Shown here one piece after another: positions 23,770-36,000 of a stretch of 64,000 nt of DNA. Location of the stretch: positions 2,872,001-2,936,000 of the forward strand of contig OU744737.1 in the NCBI GenBank assembly GCA_916613615.1, read 5' to 3'. The stretch's first letter is position 1; every line of letters begins with the position of its first letter. Source of the stretch: Steromphala cineraria. Lineage: Eukaryota; Mollusca; Gastropoda; Trochida; Trochidae. The position numbers were made by a program, and so were the translations under genes. Below the pieces are notes generated by a model that made no database searches, had not been told where the DNA came from, and was given only the letters and a program-made list of their open reading frames with translations.

Positions 23770-24360
23770 TGAAATATCCATCACTATACACTTGCATGGA
23801 ATTTACAAACTCTCTAAACTCGCGTTTATTTTAACTGCTACGGGAAAAGATGTAAAGTGCACGTTTTTCATCACTTTACACGTGCACGAAATTTACATAC
23901 TTTCTAAATCCACGATTATTTTTACTGCTACGGGAAAAGATGTAATTTGCACCTTATCAATCACTTTACACGTGCATGAAATTTACAAACTCTCTAAATC
24001 ACGATTATTTTAACTCAAGGGGTAAATATGTAATGTGCATGTTTTCCAAAACTTTACACGTGCACGAAATTTACATACTCTCTAAATCCACGATTATTTT
24101 TACTGCTACGGGAAAATATGTAATATGCACGTTTTCCATCACTTTACACGTGCATGACATTTACAAATTCTCTAAATTCACGATTTTGGCACGTTTTCCA
24201 TCACTTTACACGTGCATAAAATTCAGACACTCTGTAAATTCACTATTGTTTTTACCGCTACGGAAAAATATGTAATATGCACGTTATCCATCACTTTACA
24301 CGTGCACGAAATTGACAAACTCTCGAGATATACGATTAGTTTAACTGCTTCGGGAAATGA
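23770..24360. repeat. ~90-bp tandem repeat, about seven units
   Basis: Each unit contains ATCACTTTACACGTGCACGA, AATTTACA, CTCTAAATCCACGATTA and GCTACGGGAAAA. Starts lie near 23780, 23870, 23959, 24047, 24138, 24199 and 24288; the fifth unit is shortened to ~61 bp. TTTACACGTGCA recurs in nearly every unit and contains the E-box CACGTG. Short open frames follow the repeat. Confidence 0.88.
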
Positions 24361-25626
24361 TTGTTTACTTCTCCATGACACCGTTTACCCATCACTTCCG
24401 CCTTGACCAAAACACACGATAATACCGACCTGTCTGTAACGTAAATATTTAGTGTTTGCCTATTGGCTCGAGAGTGTTCTCATAACTAATTTTGAGGGAG
24501 CATGAAAATTACAATTAGGGCTATAATCGATAAAATGAGTGAAAGTAATTATTGTCATTTCCGGGTTACAAGGTTCGGATCGAAGTGACCACTAAACGAT
24601 GTACTTTTCGGTTTGTGCCAATATCAGGAACTCACCAAAGACATGTCGGTGATTGTATATCGAAGTTTAAAAATATGGTTAAATTTTTGATGGTTTAAAG
24701 CACCTTTTTTAAATCAAAGTATGTGATTGTCCAACAAGATTTTGTATTATGTTTTCGAACAATGTTTATTGTATATTTCAAAATATATTCTAAGAAACAT
24801 TAAATGCTGGCCCAAGAAATAAATCTTTCACGTGGTCAAAAAAGAGACTAATGTTTTACTTTGTTTTAAAGCAAAACAACTACAGGTCCATGTACGAATT
24901 TAAATCATTTTATTCTTGTTCAATTCTATAAAAAGCATTTAGAATAGACAACATTACGAAAGGATTTTCAGGAAAAATCCTATATCGAGAAATACTTCCG
25001 ACATTTCATCATGATGAATTGGATAAAAACAAGTTTAAAACCTTTGATTTTGGTGTGCTATGACGATAATTAATAAGAACCAATATTCGCTATTACAAAT
25101 ATATTTATTTCAAAGATAAAAGCTGGCTTATACGTTGTGATATCTCGATACATAATTTATATACATTGGTTATCACTAACAATAAGATTCGGTTCAAAAC
25201 ACATGGTCTTTTATATTATTCTTTAAAAAGTCCGTATCCATAGATATTGTTATCTATAAACGAAGTTTATCTTGGTGTAATTCTCCAAAGATAAACTCAA
25301 GTCCCAGGTTACAGATACCAAAAACAGATAGAGATAAAAAGCAGGTCATTTAGCTAGACTTGACTGGGCTTCACTTCTAAGTTTAATTTAGTGTGAGAAA
25401 AGAATAATATTTCGATAGTTATTCCCGTTTTATGAAAAGAACATACTTCCTCGTCCATTAACACACCATGCATTAATGGTTATGTATTGATTATAGAGTT
25501 CAGAGTTGTCGTGACGGTAGCAGTTAAACAGGGTTTAACGGGATCGATAGTCTGTCATCCAGACCCCTTAATTGTTAAAGCGCCTAGGCAAGTCTACAAC
25601 AAGACTCTGAGCTCAGTTCTGAAAAT
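24361..25626. other. No identifiable feature
   Basis: AT-rich single-copy sequence; no exon could be supported. Confidence 0.4.
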
Positions 25627-25796
25627 GAACACATCTCAGAGGCTCCTTTTTATTATATTTTTTTTCTTTCAAATTTTGAAATTTTACGAAATATTCATTT
25701 CAGAGTCTAATGAACACATCTCAGAGGCTCCTTTTTATTATATTTTTTTTCTTTCAAATTTTGAAATTTTACGAAATATTATTTTCAGAGTCTAAA
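25627..25796. repeat. 85-bp tandem duplication
   Basis: GAACACATCTCAGAGGCTCC starts at 25627 and again at 25712, followed by nearly identical T-rich sequence ending in CAGAGTCTAA. The near identity suggests a recent duplication. Confidence 0.9.
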
Positions 25797-26057
25797 TGTT
25801 AGACTACGGGATCGATTGAGCGGCTTCTGTTGTGTTTGCTATCTTGTCACGCACCACTGCACACGGTTCTCGGTTCAGTGAACACAAGTTATGTTTGTGT
25901 ACAATCGACATTGCAAGTCAGCGTTTCGGTCTGGAGATAATATGTGTGGTTTCAGATAAACTGTTTATTATTGATTCATGATAGCTTGATTTTGACATTG
26001 TAGGTTTTGACGCATACCTATCGTAACAATATATTTGGTGTATATTGTCATGCCATG

Positions 26058-26060
26058 AAA

Positions 26061-26096
<36 letters not shown>

Positions 26097-26111
26097 GTGG
26101 TGGTGATGATG

Positions 26112-26168
<57 letters not shown>
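26058..26168. repeat. (GAT)n trinucleotide microsatellite
   Basis: A run of ATG/GAT triplets with a few GGT interruptions. In one frame it reads poly-aspartate, but no splice sites or flanking coding sequence support a gene. Confidence 0.92.
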
Positions 26169-26689
26169 CTTTAAATGACTATGTCGATGATAAAGTTGAT
26201 GTTGGTGTTTATTATAATGCTTATGATTACGATAATTATTCTAACGGGAACATAATTACAAAAGAAATATTACTTCCTGAAGGATATAACAACATTTGTT
26301 ACATTACAATTCATTATTTTCTAAATCAACCTGTACATATTTTTCAATTATTAAATCATAATACGCATTTTATCTTAATTAAGTATTAATTCTTTGAAAC
26401 TATATATCAAACGACATAAAGTCAGTCTACGTGAACCAAAGATCACTTTTCAACGCAGATCTCCAAGAAAGATTGTCAAGCTAAGAACATCGATTTTCTG
26501 CGTTAATGTTTGATAAGGAATATTTGATTTCCTCCGTGTCTTGAATAGGTCCTTGACGATACAATCATTCAAAAAATCGTTCATTAGAGTAACACCACAG
26601 AGGTCTAAATGCGCTAGAGTACCTACGTAGGTTGATCTTCTTACGAGTGTCTATTTACATACACATGTGAATAAAATGAATAACAAAGT
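26169..26689. other. No identifiable feature
   Basis: AT-rich sequence leading into the degenerate edge of the 28-bp satellite. Confidence 0.4.
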
Positions 26690-28890
26690 ACATACAGTAG
26701 AGTACATAACGTAAATTACGTAACGAAAAAGAACTTAACGTAAAGTTCATTACGTACAACAATACGTTATGCAAATAACATACAATGCATAACGTAAAAT
26801 ACATTACATTCAATGCATAACGTAAAGTGCACAACATGCAATACAAAACATAAAGTACATAACATACAATGCATAACGTAAAGTGCGCAACATACAATGC
26901 ATAACGTAAAGTACATAAAATACAATGCATAACGTAAAGTACACAACATACAATGCATAACGTAAAGTACACAACATACAATGCATAACGTAAAGTACAC
27001 AACATACAATGCATAACGTAAAGTGCACAACATACAATGCATAACGTAAAGTACACAACATACAATGCATAACGTAAAGTGCACAACATACAATACATAA
27101 CGTAAAGTACACAACATACAATGCATAACGTAAAGTACACAACATACAATGCATAACGTAAAGTACACAACATACAATGCATAACGTAAAGTACACAACA
27201 TGCAATACATAACGTAAAGTACACAACATACAATGCATAACGTAAAGTACACAACATACAATGCATAACGTAAAGTACACAACATGCAATGCATAACGTA
27301 AAGTGCACAACATACAATACATAACGTAAAGTACACAACATACAATGCATAACGTAAAGTACACAACATACAATGCATAACGTAAAGTACACAACATACA
27401 ATGCATAACGTAAAGTACACAACATGCAATACATAACGTAAAGTACACAACATACAATGCATAACGTAAAGTACACAACATACAATGCATAACGTAAAGT
27501 ACATAACATACAATACATAACGTAAAGTACACAACATACAATGCATAACGTAAAGTACACAACATGCCATGCATAACGTAAAGTCCATACCATACAATGC
27601 ATAACGTAAAGCACACAACATACAATGCATAACGTAAAGTACACAACATGCAATGCATAACGTAAAGTACACAACATGCAATGCATAACGTAAAGCACAT
27701 ACCATACAATGCATAACGTAAAGCACAAACCATACAATGCATAACGTAAAGCACACAACATACAATGCATAACGTAAAGTACACAACATACAATGCATAA
27801 CGTAAAGTACACAACATGCAATACATAACGTAAAGTACACAACATACAATGCATAACGTAAAGTACACAACATACAATGCATAACGTAAAGTACACAACA
27901 TGCAATACATAACGTAAAGTACACAACATACAATGCATAACGTAAAGTACACAACATGCAATGCATAACGTAAAGTGCACAACATACAATACATAACGTA
28001 AAGTACACAACATGCAATGCATAACGTAAAGTACACAACATGCAATGCATAACGTAAAGCACATACCATACAATGCATAACGTAAAGCACAAACCATACA
28101 ATGCATAACGTAAAGCACACAACATACAATGCATAACGTAAAGTACACAACATGCATTACATAACGTAAAGTACATAACATACAATACATAACGTAAAGC
28201 ACACAACATACAATGCATAACGTAAAGTACACAACATGCATTACATAACGTAAAGTACATACCATACAATGCATAACGTAAAGCACACAACATACAATGC
28301 ATAACGTAAAGTACACAACATGCAATGCATAACGTAAAGTACACAACATGCAATGCATAACGTAAAGCACATACCATACAATGCATAACGTAAAGCACAA
28401 ACCATACAATGCATAACGTAAAGCACACAACATACAATGCATAACGTAAAGTACACAACATGCATTACATAACGTAAAGTACATAACATACAATACATAA
28501 CGTAAAGTACACAACATACAATGCATAACGTAAAGTACACAACATACAATGCATAACGTAAAGTACACAACATACAATGCATAACGTAAAGTACACAACA
28601 TACAATGCATAACGTAAAGTACAAAACATACAATGCATAACGTAAAGTACACAACATACAATGCATAACGTAAAGTACACAACATACAATACATAACGTA
28701 AAGTGCATAACATACAATGCATAACGTAAAGTACACAACATACAATGCATAACGTAAAGTACATAATATACAATGCATAACGTAAAGTACATAACATGCA
28801 ATGCATAACGTAAAGTGCACAACATGCAATACAAAACGGAAAGTACACAACATGCAATGCATAACGTAAGGTATATAACATACAATGCAT
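26690..28890. repeat. 28-bp satellite array, ~78 copies
   Basis: The unit is AACGTAAAGTACACAACA followed by TACAATGCAT. Variants change TACACA to TGCACA, TACATA or CACATA, and TGCAT to TACAT. On the minus strand the unit has no stop codon in any of three frames, so all three frames stay open for up to 766 codons as the 28-bp period rotates them. These frames are not evidence of a gene. Edges decay gradually: 26655-26760 and 28890-29225 hold irregular CATAACGTA-containing words. Confidence 0.97.
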
Positions 28891-29222
28891 AAATCGAAAT
28901 TTGAAATCGATATGAAATCAGAGTACAAAGCAAAAGTACATAACGTAGAATACATACCATAAAAGACGTGGATTATATAGTTTAAAGCATGATCTTGAAA
29001 GCTAAAAGTAGATTACATTACATGAAATACAGAACTTAAAGTACAAACCATAGAAAATATAACATAATATGTACATAACATATAAACAAACAGTGTAAAA
29101 TACATAACGTAAACTTCACATAACGCAGAATACATAACTTTAAAACCATAATGTAATATACATAACGTAGTTTACATAAAGTTAAGTCCATGGCATAAAT
29201 ACAAATCTTACAGTCCATAACG
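28891..29222. repeat. Degenerate border of the 28-bp satellite
   Basis: Words such as ACATAACGTA and AATACATA recur at irregular spacing without a fixed period, as expected for an old, unhomogenised array edge. Confidence 0.7.
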
Positions 29223-29588
29223 TTAAAGGGGCAGTAGCACGTTTTTAGGGGGAATATAGTGTGTTTTCAGGAAAATGAAAATTAATGGTTCCAATTGAAA
29301 GACAATGTATTTTTAGTAAATGAAGCATTAACAATTCAAATATATAACATAAAAGTAAGCTATGCGATTTTTTTTTCTTACACAAAATGAATAAAATGTG
29401 TTCACACAAAATGGCCGCCAATGGATTTTATGTTAATCTTCATCCTTTGTCCTCTTACTATGGATGATTGGCTTGTGTAATGAGATTTTTGACACTGTCA
29501 AAGAAATACATATAGCATACACTTACAATTATCAGTGAAATATTTAAGAAATAGAATATTATCAAAAAACGTGCTACTGCCCCTTTAA
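29223..29588 (-). mobile_element. MITE family 1, reverse orientation, at satellite edge
   Basis: Left end TTAAAGGGGCAGTAGCACG, right end CGTGCTACTGCCCCTTTAA. The complement core AAAATGGCCGCCAATGG is present. TTAA at both ends. It is inserted at the decayed border of the 28-bp array. Confidence 0.93.
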
Positions 29589-30067
29589 TACACCTGGTGC
29601 TATATATCGTCTAATGAAGCTGTTTTGACTATTCTCGATTTCTTGAATGTTTGGAAATTGATTTGATACTTGTTATGAAATGATAATAGCGGTAGCATCA
29701 CTTGTTAACTAATATCCTGTGTATGTGTACATGGTAAATATTGTTTGTTTTTAATTATTTTCTGACATTTTCTTTTATTAAATTTCAATTATCTATGGTG
29801 TTTTACTGTGAATAGTTGTGCCGTAGGCATTGTGTGGCTACATTTTTGTAAGACGTTGTACTTCGTAGCTAAAGATTAATGTTTTAGTTGAAATATCTAA
29901 GGTCAATATCAAGCACGACAAATAATCGCATAGCGGTGTCGATGCATGCGTTGGCACGTTATCAGTCAAAATGGGTCACATTTGCAACTTGACGCTAGTT
30001 GGATTTAGCGTTTTTGAGTATTTTTTTAAAATTTGCCTTCTTAGATTGAATGTAACACAAGAGAATA
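29589..30067. other. No identifiable feature
   Basis: AT-rich sequence before the 1.3-1.7 kb repeat array. Confidence 0.4.
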
Positions 30068-33000
30068 AACTAGGATTGACGCGTCAATACTTAGGTCTTC
30101 AAGACTTCCTCTTTGACCTTCACACAGTGTTTGACCTTCACATGACTTTTTTATCTAAGAGGTAAACAGTAACTAATACATTATCAAAATGACCAAAGTT
30201 CACTTGATATTCAGTGTTAAAGACTTTTTATAAAAATTCATCATGGTGGCCAATGTCAGCTATGACACCATTCTTCAGAGAATATTATTCCTAGTAGCAG
30301 AAAAAAATTTGGTAAAATTATCTCTCACCGTTTTCAAGATACATGTGATTAAAGGCTGTAATCTAAAGTTGACTGTTTCATACCCCTGTATAATGAAATG
30401 AAACCTAACACTTTAACTATAGATATTTTACTGATAAGGTATATCGGAAAAAATGTTGGTTTTGTTTATCCACATACAAAGATGTATGTTTTGTTTTGAT
30501 AACTGAAATAGTAATGGAGTAATGAATTTTGGAACTTTATTGAAAACACTGAAGTTTGAAGATTTTTAGACCCCTACTCCATGTTGGTCCCTCTAGTTCC
30601 TTAACTATCAACATTTTTATGATAAAGTACAACATAGAAAAAGTTGAGCTTGGAATAGTGCATGTGAAAATACAATCAATTTAAAGATATCTTTCTTAAT
30701 AAAGAAACTGTGTAATTTTGAAATGTGCCAAAAATGAGGATTTTCCAAAAATCACAATATTCAAGGACTGGTCATGGACAGAAAAAAATTTATCATGACT
30801 TTTTGACATTTTTTTCTGTTTACTCATTACATCTGCTTCACAAAACATCAATAAAATTCTCAAAGTAAAATAACCCTCGAAAACTGTTGAAATCATCGAA
30901 AAATGTAAAAAACCTCTTTATGTCCACATATTTCCTTTAATATCAACTTTTATATGATAATGATCTGTAGTGAATTTGTTCAACTATCATTGTAGAACAG
31001 AATGCAACTAACAGATTTCTTATTTGATATTTCCTTACAGAGAAATGTCCCTTTGAACGTAACATGAAAAATGACCCTTCAAAAAAATTTCGAACTTCAA
31101 GGGCAGATAACTCGAGGCACAGGTCGAAATTAAAAATTCGCTTAGATAACTTTTTTACACACTCATTAAGCTTTCGAACGAGCTATCACACTAGTCTGTA
31201 GGTATTGCCGTTTGTGAGAAGAAGATTTTCAAAGACACCCACCGTCAGAACCGCGAAATTTCCTAAAAAAATCAGTTTTTCGAAAATAGCAAAAAATCTA
31301 TTTATACGGCCGAAAACGGCATAGCGTGCATTCGATGGGGAATAATGTTGCCCACATTTTGGTGAAAGTTTTGTGAAATCATCTCTCATAGTTACCGAGA
31401 AATCGAGGTTTGAAGTTTTTCCTTCAAGGGGAGATAACTCGAAAACAAAATCGAAATTCAAAAATCGGGCTCGACACAAAACGAGTTCATGATACGGGCT
31501 ACAATCCCTGAAAATTTCATGAAATTCTGCTGGACCATCTCTTCAGAATCTTTGCCACAAAAAACGTGCAAATAATAAAAATAATAACTAGGATTGACGC
31601 GTCAATACTTAGGTCTTCAAGACTTCTGTTTGACCTTCACACAGTGTTTGACCTTCACATGACTTTTTGTCTAAGAGGTAAACAGTAACTAATACATTAT
31701 CAAAATGACTAAATTCCACTTGATATTGAGTGTTAAAGACTTTTCAGAAAAATTCATCATGGTGGCCAATGTCAGCTATGACACCATTTTTCAAAGAATA
31801 TTATTCCTAGTAGCAGAAAAAAATTTGGTTAAATTATCTCTCACCGTTTTCGAGATACATGTGATTTAACGTTGTAATGTAAAGAAAACACTGAAATTTG
31901 AAGATTGTTTTACCCCTACTCCATGTCGGTCCTTCTATCTCCTTAACTATCAAAATTTTTATGATAAAGTACAACATAACAAAAGTTGTGCTTGGAATGG
32001 CGTATGTGTAAGTCTATTCAATTATAAGATATCTTTCTTAATAAAGAAACTGTGGAACTTTGAAATGTGCTAAAAATGCAAATTTTCCGAAAATCGTAAT
32101 ATTCAAGTAATGGTCATGGACAGAAAAAAAATTATCATCACTTGTTGATATTTTTTTCCGTCTACTCATTACATCTGCTTCACAAAACATCAATGATAAA
32201 ATTTATATCTGTAACAGTTTTGAAACTAAAATTCTCAAAGTAAAATAACCCTTGAAAAATGTTAAAATTGCAGAAAAATGTAAAAAATCTCTTTATGTCC
32301 ACATATTTCCTTTAATATCAACTTTTATATGATAATGATCTGTAGTGAACTTGTTCAACTATCATTGTAGAACAGAATGCAACAAACAGATCTTTGAAAT
32401 AACATTTCCTAACAGAGAAGTGCCCCTTTGAACTTGACGCAGAAAAATTATTTTTTGCAAAAGTTCATTTTTGAAATTGATGTAGCTCTAAAACCGCTCA
32501 AAATAGAGGGCAGGTTTGGGGGATTACTTTTTGTAGCGTTCATCTGGCTTTAAAATGAGCTATAGCATGCATCTGTATCTATTGTAGTTAATGACAAGAA
32601 GAATTTCAAAGACGCGTACCGTCAAAACTGTGAAATTTCAAAAAAAATTCAGTTTTTCGAAAATAGCAAAAAATCTATTATTACGGCCGAAAACGGCATA
32701 GGGTGCAATCGATGGGGAATGTTGTTGCCCACATTTTGGTGAAAGTTTTATTAAATTATCTCCCATAGTTACCGAGAAATCGAGGTTTAAAGTTTTTCCT
32801 TCAAGGGGAGATAACTCGAAAACAAAATCGAAATTCAAAAATCGGGCTCGACACAAAACGAGTTCATGATACGGGCTACAATCCCTGAAAATTTCATGAA
32901 ATTCGATCGAACCGATTCTTCAGAATCTTTACCACAAAAAAGTGCAAATAATAAAAAGAATAATAATAATAATAAGAAAAACACGGATAATAACAATAGG

Positions 33001-36000
33001 TCTTCAGACGTAGTCTTGAAGACCTAACTAGGATTGACGCGTCAATACTTAGGTCTTCAAGATTCCTGTTTGACCTTCACACAGTGTTTGACCTTCACAT
33101 GACTTTTTGTCTAAGAGGTAAACAGTAACTAATACATTATCAAAATGACCAAATTCCACTTGATATTCAGTGTTAAAGACTTTTCCGAAAATTGATCATG
33201 GTGGCCAATGTCAGTTATGACATCATTCTTCAGAGAATATTATTCCTAGAAGCAGAAAAATTTTTTGTTGAATTATCTGTCACCGTTTTCGAGATACATG
33301 TGATTTAACGCTGTAATGTAAAGTTGACTGTTTCAGACCCCTGTATAATGTAATGAAACCTAACACTTTTACTATTGATATTTTACTGATCAGGTATATC
33401 AGAAACAATGTTGGTCTTGTTTATCTACATACAAAGATGTATGTTTTGTTTTGCGAACTTAAATAATAAGGGAGTAATGAACTTTGGAACTTTACTGAAA
33501 ACACTGAAATTGAAAGATTTTTGGACCCCTACTCCATGTTGGGCCTTCTAGCTCCTTAACTATGAACATTTTTATGATCAAGTACAATGCAGAAAAAATT
33601 GTGCTTGGAATAGCGCATGTGAAAATACAATCAATTTAAAGACATATTTCTTAATAAAGAAACTGTGGAACTTTGAAATGTGCTAAAAATGAGGATTTTC
33701 CAAAAATCGCAATATTCAAGGACTGGTCATTGACCGAAAACAATTTATCATGACTTGTTGATATTTTTTTGCGTCTACTCATTACATCTGCTTTACAAAA
33801 CATTAATGATAAAATTTCTATCTGTAATAGTTTTGAAACTAAAATTCTCAAAGAAAAATAACCCTCGAAAAATGTTAAAATCGCCGAAAAATTAAAAAAA
33901 TATCTTTATGTCCACATATTTCCTTAAATATCAACTTTTATATAATAATGACCTGTAGTGAACTTGTTCACCTATCACTGTAGAACAGAATGCATCAAAC
34001 AGATTTCATTTTTGACATTTCCTTACAGAGTGGTGCCCCTTTGAACGTAACACGAAAAATGACACTTAAAAAAAATGTCGAACTCCAAGGGCAGATAACT
34101 CGAGTAACAGGTCAAAAATTAAAAATTCGCTTCGATAACTTTTTTACACACTCAATAAGCTTTCCAACGAGCTATCACACTGGTCTGTATGTATTTAAGT
34201 TAGTGAGGAGAAGATTTTCAAAGACGCGTACCGTCAGAACCGCGAAATTTAAGAAAATGTTCAGTTTTTCGAAAATAGCAAAAAATCTATTTATACGGCC
34301 GAGAACCGCTATGGGCTTAATCGATGGGGAATGTTGTTGCCCACATTTTGGTGAAAGTTTTATGAAATTATCTCCCTTAGTTACCGAGAAATTGAGGTTT
34401 GAAGTTTTTCCTTTAAAGGGAGGTAACTCAAAACCAAAATCGAAATTTAAAAATCTGGCTCGAGGATAATCTAAGTTGAGATACAGGCTACAATCCCTGA
34501 AAATTTCAAGAAATTCGGTTGAGTCGTTTAGGCTGTAGAGCGTTCACAAAATCGGTACAAATAATAAAAAATAATAATAATAATAAGAATCTGGATAAAA
34601 ACAATAGGTCTTCAGACATTCGTCTTGAAGACCTAACTAGGATTGACGCGTCAATACTTAGGTCTTCAAGACTTCTGTTTGACCTTCACACAGTGTTTGA
34701 CCTTCACATGACTTTTTGTCTAAGAGGTAAACAGTAACTAATACATTATCAAAATGACCAAATTCCACTTGATATTGAGTGTTAAAGACTTTTCAGAAAA
34801 ATTCATCATGGTGGCCAATGTCAGCTATGACACCATTTTTCAGAGAATATTATTCCTAGTAGCAGAAACAAATTTGGTTGAATTATCTCTCACCGTTTTC
34901 GAGATACATGTGATTTAACGTTGTAATGTAAAGAAAACACTGAAATTTGAATATTTTTAGACCCCCACTCCATCTTGGTCCCTCTAGCTCCTTAACTATC
35001 AACATTTTTATGATAAAGTACAACATAACTAAAGTTGTGCTTGGAATGGCGTATGTGTACGTCTAATCAATTATAAGATATCTTTCTTAATAAAGAAACT
35101 GTGGAACTTTGAAATGTGCCAAAAATGAGGATTTTCCAAAAATTGCAATATTCAAGGACTGGTTATGGACAGAAAAAAAATTATCATCACTTGTTGATAT
35201 TTTTTTCCGTCTACTCATTACATCTGTTTCACAAAACATCAACGATAACATTTCTATCTGTCACAGTTTTGAAACTAAAATTCTCAAAGTAAAATAACCC
35301 TCGAAAATTTTTAAAATTGCCGAAAAATGTAAAAAATCTGTTTATGTCCACATATTTCCTTTAATATCAACTTTTATATGATGATGATCTGTAGTGAAAA
35401 TCTTCAACTATCATCGTAGAACAGAATGCATCAAACAGATTTCTTATTTGACATTTCCTTACAGAGTAACTTCCCTTTGAAAGTAACACGAAAAATGACC
35501 CTTCAAAAAAATGTCGAACTTCAAGGGCAGATAACTCGAGTCACAGGTCGAAATTAAAAATTCGCTTAGATAACTTTTTCACACACTCATAAAGCTTTCG
35601 AACGAGCTATCACACTAGTCTGTAGGTATTGCCGTTTGTGAGAAGAAGATTTTCAAAGACACGCACCGTCAGAACAGCGAAATTTCAGAAAATTATCAGT
35701 TTTTCGAAAATAGCAAAAAATCTATTTATACGGCCGAAGACGGCATAGAGTGCATTCGATGGAGAATGTTGTTGCCCACATTTTGGTGAAGGTTTTGTGA
35801 AATTATCTCCCATAGTTACCGAGAAATCGAGGTTTGAAGTTTTTTCCTTTAAGGGGAGATAACTCGAAAACAAAATCGAAATTCAAAAATCGGGCTCGAC
35901 ACAAAACGAGTTCAGGATATGGGCTACAATCCCTGAAAATTTCATGAAATTCTGCTGGATCGTCTCTTCAGAATCTTTGCCACGAAAAAAGGGCAAATAA

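Noticed and set aside
25487..25795. 102-codon frame as a possible gene A exon
   Set aside because: It lacks Ig motifs and phase-1 splice sites, and its second half is an 85-bp tandem duplication.
26045..26389. Poly-aspartate ORF
   Set aside because: It is a GAT microsatellite followed by AT-rich sequence, without flanking exons.
26655..28955. 766-codon minus-strand open frame
   Set aside because: It lies wholly in the 28-bp satellite. The unit is stop-free in all three minus frames, so the frame is a product of periodicity; composition is extreme and no splice or start context exists.
33990..34469. 159-codon frame in the 1.3-1.7 kb repeat
   Set aside because: The homologous region is interrupted or out of frame in the other five units, so there is no sign of selection for a protein.
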